Below are positions 46,375-53,803 of a stretch of 64,000 nt of DNA, piece by piece (within the stretch, counting starts at the first letter, position 1; every line of letters begins with the position of its first letter). The notes under the pieces were generated by a model that searched no databases, was not told the origin of the DNA, and worked only from the letters and a program-made list of their open reading frames with translations. The stretch is from CAVTND01 sp963735955 (GTDB taxonomy: Bacteria; Pseudomonadota; Gammaproteobacteria; Burkholderiales; Burkholderiaceae_F). The stretch covers positions 248,001 to 312,000 of the forward strand of contig CAVTND010000010.1 in the NCBI GenBank assembly GCA_963735955.1. Reading direction: 5' to 3'. Made by a program: the position numbers and the translations under genes.

Positions 46375-47334
46375 ATGGAGGGGCGCTCGGTAGTCGAGTA
46401 TCGGGCGCCCCTTTTTGTTGCCTGGCAGCTGACCAATCGATGCGGCGCACGCTGCATCACGTGCTGCGAGGAATCGGGCCCGGACAAAGCGTGGTCCGAC
46501 GAATTGCGGCGCGAGGAAGCGGTTGAACTAACGCGCCGGATCATCGAGTTCGGCGTTCCCTATGTAGCCTTCGGTGGCGGCGAGCCCCTCGGGGTCGCCC
46601 ATTGCTGGGACCTGTTCGAGTTGTTGTCCGGTGCCGGGGTGGCCATCAAGCTGGAAACCGACGGTCAGCGAATCGATGAGCCGGCCGCTGATCGCCTCGC
46701 CGAGCTGGACTTGCAGTGCGTGCAGATCTCGGTGGATGGCGCCACCGCAGTAACTCATGAACGAGTCAGGCCTGGTTCCAGTTTTGCGGCTGCTACCGGC
46801 GCGATCGGACGCCTGGTCAAACGCGGGCACTCCCCGCAGCTGGTATTCGCACCCAACCGCTTCAACCTGTCCGAAATCGTCGCCGCGTTTGACCTTGCAG
46901 TCGCCCTCGGCTGCAGCGCCTTTGTCACTGGACCACTGATGCGACTTGGTCGCGCTGCAGTCGACTGGGATCGCATCCGTTGCACGGACGAACAATGGCA
47001 AACCGCAGTGGACCGCCTGCACGAGCGCGCCGCCGCAACCAGCGCGGACATTGCCTTGTCGATCTATCCCTGGGACATCATTACCGAGATGGAATGCCGG
47101 CTGCAGAGTCCACAGGCGATGCTGCTGGTGGTACCAAACGGCAAGGTGAAACTGTTGAACGCGCTGCCTTTCAGTCCCGCTGACCTGCGGCGCGATTCAC
47201 TCGAGCAGGCCTGGGATGCCTATCGAAGAGCATGGAGCACTGCAGAAGTGCGCGACTTCGTATCCGGTTGCCGCGCCGACCCAGGCCGGTTGCGGCATGC
47301 CAACGAAACCTGGCCGGTCGCGGTCCTGAACTAG
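46375..47334 (+). CDS. Radical SAM enzyme 3 of the peptide cluster, 319 aa
   Basis: Start ATG 46375 has a poor ribosome site but gives an N-terminus co-linear with enzymes 1 and 2. The motif is CGARCITCC (Cys 23, 27 and 30), with GGGEP and QISVDGATAV. The C-terminal VPNGKVKLLNALPFSPADLRRDSL matches the other two, but even the single remaining SPASM Cys is lost (VCGD becomes SPAD). Lies 18 bp behind the peptide gene with a terminator-like hairpin spanning its first codons. Convergent with mtrB. Confidence 0.83.
   Translation: MEGRSVVEYRAPLFVAWQLTNRCGARCITCCEESGPDKAWSDELRREEAVELTRRIIEFGVPYVAFGGGEPLGVAHCWDLFELLSGAGVAIKLETDGQRIDEPAADRLAELDLQCVQISVDGATAVTHERVRPGSSFAAATGAIGRLVKRGHSPQLVFAPNRFNLSEIVAAFDLAVALGCSAFVTGPLMRLGRAAVDWDRIRCTDEQWQTAVDRLHERAAATSADIALSIYPWDIITEMECRLQSPQAMLLVVPNGKVKLLNALPFSPADLRRDSLEQAWDAYRRAWSTAEVRDFVSGCRADPGRLRHANETWPVAVLN
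46379..46412 (+). terminator. Terminator/attenuator-like hairpin over the start of radical SAM gene 3
   Basis: AGGGGCGC and GCGCCCCT pair perfectly (8 bp) around an 18-nt loop, and TTTTT follows directly (46412-46416). An inner CTCG/CGAG pairing is also possible. It begins 22 bp after the stop of the peptide gene and covers codons 2-13 of the third radical SAM gene. It could end most transcripts after the peptide, giving more peptide than enzyme; coincidence with coding sequence is also possible. Confidence 0.5.
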
Positions 47335-47402
47335 GGCCTCGCGCAGCGTGAATGCACCGCGCGAAGCGAACCGCCCGATTCAGCCCGGCCGACGGCCGCC
47401 GC

Positions 47403-49624
47403 CTACTTCCAGGAGTAGAGGTAGCTGACCCCGACGTAGCCGACGTTCTGCTGCGGCTGCAGAGTGACGGTCGAGTTGTCGCTGTACAGGAATGGAACGC
47501 CGTTGTACGTGTACCCCCAGTCGTCGTAGGTCAGGCGCTGGTAGGCGGCATCGAGCTTCACCGTCGACTTCTCGCTGAACGCGTAGGTGCCGAAGAGCCT
47601 GAGCTCCGTGCGGCGGTAAGTGATGTCGGGCAGTCCGCCGGTGACGGCCAGCAATTGCGCGCTGCCGGGAGCAGAGGTGGCACCAAGCGTCTGCGCGTAC
47701 TTGTCCACGTTGCTGATGTACGAGAGCGTACCGCCCAGTTGCAGTCGCTCGCTCGCCTTGCCGTTGAACCCGATTCCGGCGGTAAATGAGCTGTCGTCGA
47801 AGGCCAGGATGTAACCCGCTGGCCGAGCCTGGTTGAGCTTCTGGCTGCCGGTGGACAGGTAACCGTTGATGTTCCACGCGTCCGACAATGCGTAATTGAC
47901 GTCGAGCGTGTAGAGATCGAACTTCGACTCCTGCAGCGCGAACTGGGTCGGCGCGTTGTAGTCGTCCCGGCCGATATCGGCTGCCAGTTGCACGCTCAGT
48001 GTGTCGGTGGCCATCCAGTTGAGAAGGAACCGAAACTTGCTGCGGTCGCGGTCGGCCATCGTCGGCATGTAGATCGCGTTCGGACCGAGCTGGGTCGTCG
48101 GGTCAGTCACTGTCACCAGACCGACGCCACCACTGGCTGGGGCCAGCCAGTCGGAGCCGTCGCGTTTGCTGCCGAGGTACATGAGGGAGCCGCTCAGCGT
48201 TTCGGTCATGCTGCGACGAATCTGGATCCACCAGCTGGTCTCATCGTTGGATTCGCGCAGCGCGCTGACGCCGGTGTACGACGCGGTCGGCGTGAAGGTT
48301 CCGCGGTCGATCGAAGTCCAGCCTACGCCCGCCATGCCCTGGATCGCCCACGGGAAGCGGTAGGTCGCCTCGAGCTTCGCGCTGTTGACCTCGCGCGAGA
48401 TGGTCTGGTTGCTGAAGCGGATCGTGCCAACCTGGTTGTAGTCGACGACTGGAGTGTCGTCCTCTTTGTTTGAGTAGCGATACTCGCCGACGATCGACAA
48501 CTTTGCGATCGGATTGGCGATGACCCGGATCTGCGCCAGCGTGCTCGTCGTCTCGCCGTTCAGGCTGCCGACGCCGGCCGGCGCGCCGGTCAGGCCAGCG
48601 CCCGCGAAGTCCTGGTTCTGTCGTCCCTGCGCGTACGCCAGCTTGAAGTTGGTGCGCACGGTCGGATGGATCTCGTAGGCGCCGGTCAGGTCGAAATAGT
48701 TGTACTGGTTCTCCGGCGCCGACGCGACGGGCTGCGACAGATAGGACTGCACGCCAGGTCCCGCCGGCAGCGGCTGGCCCACGGCATTGTTCAGCGTCGA
48801 CGGCACACCCGGATTCAGCGCGCCGTTATTGTTCGAAAAGAATGACCCGTAGTACCCGCCGCTCAGTTGCAGGGCCTGAGCCGGCGTAGTTCAGTCGTGC
48901 CTCGACCTGCGTGTGGTTGTAGTCGATCGGCTGAGGGTAATAGAGCACGCCAAAGCCGCTCGTAATCCCGGGCGTGAAGCTGCAACTCGAGGACGTCGCC
49001 GACGGACATACATTGCCGATGCCGAACTGCTGCGCGCCGGTCTTCTTCTCGCTGCTCACGCTGGCCTCGAGCTGGAACTCCTGACCGAGCCACTTCGAAC
49101 CGCCCAGCAACAATCCCTTGCGCTTGGTCGACAGTTCGGTGTCGCCGCCCGAGCCCGGGCCGCCCGTCAGATAGATCGCACTCGGCGTGGTCGTGCCGGT
49201 CCCGAGCACTCCCGTGTTCACCGTGTACGGGTTGACCCGCCAGAGCTCGTTGTAGCTGGCCCCAAGACTCCAGTCGCCCTGCCGTGACCAAGTCGCACCC
49301 AGCTCGCGTGTCTGCAATCCCGAGATTGGAGCCGATGATGTCCAGCCAGGTGCCGGTGGACGCATCGCGTCGGCTGTAGTCGAAGTTGAGCAGTCCGTAG
49401 GCATCCTGGTTGCGCATGCCGTTGTACTGGCCCCAGAAGGCGCGGTCGGCCGGATCGCCGGAGACCCAGGCAGCGCCACCTCGACCGAGGCCTGCGTCTC
49501 GACCGGACTCTTCTCTGCCGCGGTTTCCTTCTTCTCCTGCGCATGCGCACCTGCGAAGGCGGCGCACACGGCCAGTGCCAGTGCGTTGCGGCTGAATCCG
49601 CGTGACTCGCTCTTGCTGCGTCAT
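47403..49624 (-). CDS. mtrB: MtrB/PioB-type outer-membrane beta-barrel porin (frame breaks)
   Basis: The last 467 residues (from about 48806) are a run of amphipathic strands ending with the aromatic signature VGYVGVSYLYSWK. Stretches such as FRFLLNWMATDTLSVQLAADIGRDDY are typical of decaheme-associated MtrB/PioB barrels. The N-terminal part has a signal sequence (RNALALAVCAAFAGAHAQ) and GASYNELWRVNPYTVNTG. The frame changes near 49610, 49465, 49325 and 48870, with homology on each side. It forms the sheath for MtrA in the outer membrane. It follows mtrA by 16 bp. Confidence 0.8.
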
Positions 49625-49640
49625 GGCGGAACTCCGATGC

Positions 49641-50603
49641 TCAGCGGAACAGGTTGGCTGGCGCGGGAGACCGCGCCGCCGGGTTGTTCGATCCATGAAC
49701 CTGCGTATGGCAGTTCAGGCAGCTGCGCCCCTGCCAGATGTTGACGGTGTTGATACCGCCCGACAGCGGCGTGATCGCCGATACCGTCTGCGGTGGCACG
49801 GCCGGCGGGAACACGCCGGGCTGACCACCGACCGCGCCGACGCCGCCGGCGGTATGTGGCGTATGGCACTGATTGCACAGGATCGGGTCGCGCGCGATGA
49901 GCATTCCGGCAACGTTACTGCCGTGCGGGTTGTGGCAGCTTGCGCAGTTGTCCTGCACCGGTTCGTGGTTCTGCACGTAGGGACCGCGCTTCTCCGCGTG
50001 GCACAGGTAGCAGGTCGTGTTGATCGTGTCGCGTTTGGCGAGCTTCGGTCCGGCCGAGCCGTGCACCGAGTGGCAATCCGAGCAGGTCACCTTGCCCTCC
50101 TGGATCGGGTGCCGCCACGGGCGATTCACCAGGACGCGCGTGTCCTTGTGGCAGCCGAAGCAGACGGAGGGCTGTTCTGCCTTCGTGAAGACCTTGTCCT
50201 TGTTGACGTGAATCTGGTGGCAGTTGGTACAGGCCACGCCGGATTCCGGATGGATGCTGCCCGCCCATAGCAGCATCTGCTTGGAAGTGGCAGTGGTGTG
50301 GCAGACCAGGCAGGCCTCGCTCGCCTCCTTCGCATCCATCGCACCCGTGCCGCGAAAGCGTTGGTCCGGTTTTACTTCGGTCGGGTTCTCGGCGTGCTTG
50401 GCGCTCATGCCATGGCAGCCGATGCAGCCGACATTGCGCGAGTCGGCCGTCACCGCATGCGGCGTGCGGGCCATCTTTTGGTGCTCTGCACTGTGGCACA
50501 TCATGCACTTGGCCGACGGACCAGTGTCGTCGGCCGCCCAGCCGGTGCTCATCCAGCCGAGCAAGCCAAAACAGACCGCCACCAGCGTGCTTCTGATCCG
50601 CAT
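49641..50603 (-). CDS. mtrA: MtrA/DmsE-family periplasmic decaheme cytochrome c, 320 aa
   Basis: Signal peptide of about 23 residues (TGWA cleavage region), then ten CXXCH sites: CMMCH, CIGCH, CLVCH, CTNCH, CFGCH, CSDCH, CYLCH, CASCH, CNQCH and CLNCH. The pattern and length match MtrA/DmsE. It passes electrons across the periplasm to or from the outer-membrane MtrB/MtrC complex. Intact in one frame. Confidence 0.92.
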   Translation of the reverse strand: MRIRSTLVAVCFGLLGWMSTGWAADDTGPSAKCMMCHSAEHQKMARTPHAVTADSRNVGCIGCHGMSAKHAENPTEVKPDQRFRGTGAMDAKEASEACLVCHTTATSKQMLLWAGSIHPESGVACTNCHQIHVNKDKVFTKAEQPSVCFGCHKDTRVLVNRPWRHPIQEGKVTCSDCHSVHGSAGPKLAKRDTINTTCYLCHAEKRGPYVQNHEPVQDNCASCHNPHGSNVAGMLIARDPILCNQCHTPHTAGGVGAVGGQPGVFPPAVPPQTVSAITPLSGGINTVNIWQGRSCLNCHTQVHGSNNPAARSPAPANLFR

Positions 50604-50685
50604 TCGAACCCCCTCGTGAAGCCCGTCTCACAAATCGCGTCCGCTGCCTGCCTGCGCAGCCTGCTCGTCACTACTGCACTACTAC

Positions 50686-53256
50686 CTATTTGTGCACGAC
50701 GTCCACCCCGAGCGGTCGGCCCGCAGAATGGCAGTCGGCGCAGCTCTCCTGCGTCTGCAGCGATTGCGCATGCGTCAGGTTCCCGAACGACGACCCACCG
50801 GCGCCGACCACATGATCGATAGCTTTGCGGGAATCGTGGCACGACGTGCAGGTCGCGGCTTTGGGCGTGATCACGTTCCAATTCAGCGGGTTGGTGTCGG
50901 CCTTCAACGTAGTTTGATCGATGGGCTTTGCAACCACCGCGCCGACCGGTCCGGAGTCAAGCTTCCACGAGTCGTTGACATGGCAGCCATTGCAATCCAG
51001 ACCCACGGATGGGTAGGCAACCTCGGCCGCGTAGTTCTCGACGGAGCTGCCTGAGGCCCCGAGAGCAGTTCCGGCAGGAACAACCGCACCTGTGGACCAG
51101 GGCTGGAACAGCGTACCGGCCGGCGCTGACACGCTCGACGAACTGCTGGCGGCGATGAGACCGTCCAGTGTGAGCAGGCCGGCCTTATTGAATGCGCCGA
51201 TCACATTGTTGCCATGCGTGAACGGAAAGCTCCGCTTCGAGTTGCCGTGGATGCCATGGATCATGCGCTTGAATCCATAGCTCTCGCCCAGCGCCATCCC
51301 GCTGGTCATCACTGTCGATGAAACCCGGTTCTGGTCATGGCACACGACGCAGGCCTCTACCGTGTTGCGCGCGCCGCCATGGAAGGCCTCGGCCAGCGTA
51401 TTCGAGCCAGAGGTCGTCCCGAGCGCGCCGTGGCAGACGTTGCACTTCTGGCTCGAGACGATCTGGCGCCGCGGATTCAGTGCTCCCGACAACACCACGT
51501 CGGCGTTGGTGTGCTGGACGACAACATTGACCAACGTGCGCGGCGTGACGTCGGGCCGCGGATCGAGGGCGGTCTTCACCTGCGAGCTTGGCCTCCTTGA
51601 TCTGGCCGATGCCGACGACCCTCGCCGTGCCCTGCGCCACCGCAGTCGCGGAATCCGCAGGCAGCGGGATGTCGACGGTGTACTTGTTGGTGCCGTCGTT
51701 CGTGCCCTTATAGAAGTACTGGTTGGCGCCGCTGCCGCCGTTGTTGTAGGCGGTGAACTCGGTGACCGCGGTCGGCTGCCCAACCATGTTCTGGTAGGCC
51801 AGGTAGAAGCGCAGGTTGCCGAACTTCGTGCTGCTGCTGCACGCAAGCGTCGCGCCCGACCCGGTGCAGTCAGGAGTGACCAGGTTGTAGGCCGCGTTGT
51901 TGCTGGTCGGATCCGGAAAGGAAGTACTTGACTGTCACCTTGCGCGCGGCCGAATCAAACGTCGCGCTCTCGATGTTCACTTTGTACTTGCCGGCGTTCT
52001 CCTCGTTCTGGTTCCAGTGCACCCGTTCGGGTGAGACCGAGGTTCCGGCCCGGTGGCATTCGGCGCAGCTCGCGTTTGGAATGTCCAGGGGCTTGCCAGT
52101 CGGCCCGACGATCACGAGAGCGAAGTCGGTGTGGATCACCTCAAAGTTGGAGCCACTGCCGCTAACGTGGCAAGTCAGGCACGACTCCTTGCTTGCCCGG
52201 GTCTTCCAGTTGTCTCCCTGGGGCGTCTTCGGGTTCGCCGCGCTGTGACAAACGGTGCAGTTGCGCAGATCCTGCGGGAACCCGACTTCGGAATAGTCGT
52301 GCTTGCTGCTCTGGTAACCCCCAGATCCTGTACTGCTCGCCGCCGGTGGCGATCTGGCTCGCGAGCAGCCGTCCCGAGTGAATCTTGTGGACCATCGTCT
52401 GCATCGTCAGCACGTTGCCGCTGTTGGCATCCTTGGTGCCGGGGTTGTGGCACATCACGCAGAACTGCGTGTCGACCCGTCCGCCGCCGTGTAGCGCCAG
52501 CTTGTCGTGGCAGCCGTTACAGGAAGACACGTCGGCCATCACGCGGGTCTTGCTCGGGTCGGTCACCGCCACCGACCTGCCGTTGGCATCAAAGGTGACG
52601 TCGAAGTACGGATTGACGAGGATCGTCTGACCCGCGGCGTCGACATAGCTGAGCTGAATCGCGATGCGGTGCGTCCGGTTCGGCTCGAACATCACGCCGT
52701 TGGTCTTGGTCGGATCCGTGATGTTGGTGCTGAACGTATACGTGTAGTAGCCGTCAGGGTTGTAGATGAGTTGATTGGCCTGGCCCGCCGGCTTCGGGTC
52801 GGTGGTCGCCTGGACTGCCGAGGCCAGCACCGCCGTGCCTCCGGCACCGGACCCGACGGCATTGCTGCCCGTGGTCGTCTCGGTCCGGAACACATAGTTC
52901 TGCCACTGATCGATGTTGCCGTTGATGCCCGGAACGAGTTTGGCGATCGCAAAGCTCATGTTGCTCAGCGTGAGTCCTTGCTTGACCGTGCCGCCGGAAA
53001 ACACGGTGAATTTCACCACTGGCGCGCTTGTCACCGTAACGGCCGCAATGCCGCTGTCCTGCAGGACCTTGAATGCCGACGACGAATTGGTCGCGGTGTC
53101 GTTCGCCGGGTTCGCAGCGGCCGCGGCGATCGCCTGGCTGGGCGGAGGTCCCGGAATAGCCGGAACTCCGCCGCCGCTGTCACTGCCGCCACCGCAACCG
53201 GACAGCGCTGCAAGGAAAAGGGCAGTTGCCCCTAACCACATGATCGAACGTTTCAT
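50686..53256 (-). CDS. mtrC: OmcA/MtrC-family decaheme lipoprotein 1 (frame breaks)
   Basis: Begins MKRSIMWLGATALFLAALSGC, a lipoprotein signal with LSGC lipobox. Ten CXXCH sites are found across the pieces: CNGCH, CVMCH, CTVCH, CLTCH, CAECH, CNVCH, CVVCH, CNGCH, CTSCH and CADCH. Beta-rich domains separate the two groups of five, as in MtrC/OmcA. Single-base shifts lie near 52310, 51925 and 51590. It should act at the cell surface in electron transfer to minerals, electrodes or other acceptors. It lies 82 bp upstream of mtrA. Confidence 0.87.
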
Positions 53257-53267
53257 AAACAACTCCA

Positions 53268-53639
53268 TCACTTCTGCGGCGCAGGTTTGCGCGGCGTTTG
53301 CAGCTCGACCTTGTGCTTGACAGCGTGGTACACGCCCTCGGGCAGCCCTGCCTTTGTCACGAGTTCCCCTTTGCTCTTGTATGGACGGTTGGCGATGATC
53401 TTCTTCGCCTCGGCGTCACCGACGGTCGGCAAGGTCTTCAACTCTGCGAGGCTGGCGTTGTTCAGGTCGACCTTCTTCTCGGGCTTGGCCGGCGGGGTTG
53501 AAGGCTCAGAGGTCGTCGGCTGCGCCGGCGTCTGGCTCGTGGAACCAGGCTGCGCCTTCGTCGTCGACTCGGTCGCCGCCATTGCACCTGAAACCATCAG
53601 GATGACAAAGCAGCCCACCGCATGAGTCCTGTAGCTCAA
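53268..53639 (-). CDS. ComEA-like helix-hairpin-helix secreted protein, 123 aa
   Basis: A signal peptide (about 21 residues, SGAMA) is followed by a Thr/Pro/Ser-rich linker. The C-terminal HhH domain reads KVDLNNASLAELKTLPTVGDAEAKKIIANRPY, the ComEA/T2SK pattern. It lies 11 bp upstream of the mtrC gene on the same strand. Such small HhH proteins bind DNA in competence systems, but no other competence gene is present, so its link to the cytochromes is unexplained. Confidence 0.8.
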   Translation of the reverse strand: MSYRTHAVGCFVILMVSGAMAATESTTKAQPGSTSQTPAQPTTSEPSTPPAKPEKKVDLNNASLAELKTLPTVGDAEAKKIIANRPYKSKGELVTKAGLPEGVYHAVKHKVELQTPRKPAPQK

Positions 53640-53730
53640 TCCAGCCCCCGTTTTCCGCGTCTGCGCTCAGTATGAACCCGATGCTGCCCTAAGGCAGAGC
53701 TGAGGGACTTGACCGAACTCGACAAACAGA

Positions 53731-53758
53731 AACCCGGCAATGTTGCCACTGCCGGGTT
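53731..53758 (-). terminator. Intrinsic terminator behind the second OmcA/MtrC gene
   Basis: AACCCGGCA / TGCCGGGTT make a perfect 9-bp stem with a 10-nt loop; on the minus strand TTTCTGTTTG follows. It separates the 53804-56737 gene from the ComEA-mtrCAB group, so the two are probably separate transcripts. Confidence 0.75.
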
Positions 53759-53803
53759 CGATGTGCTAGCGACCGGTTAAGGCGTGGTCGCCATGTCCTG
53801 CGG

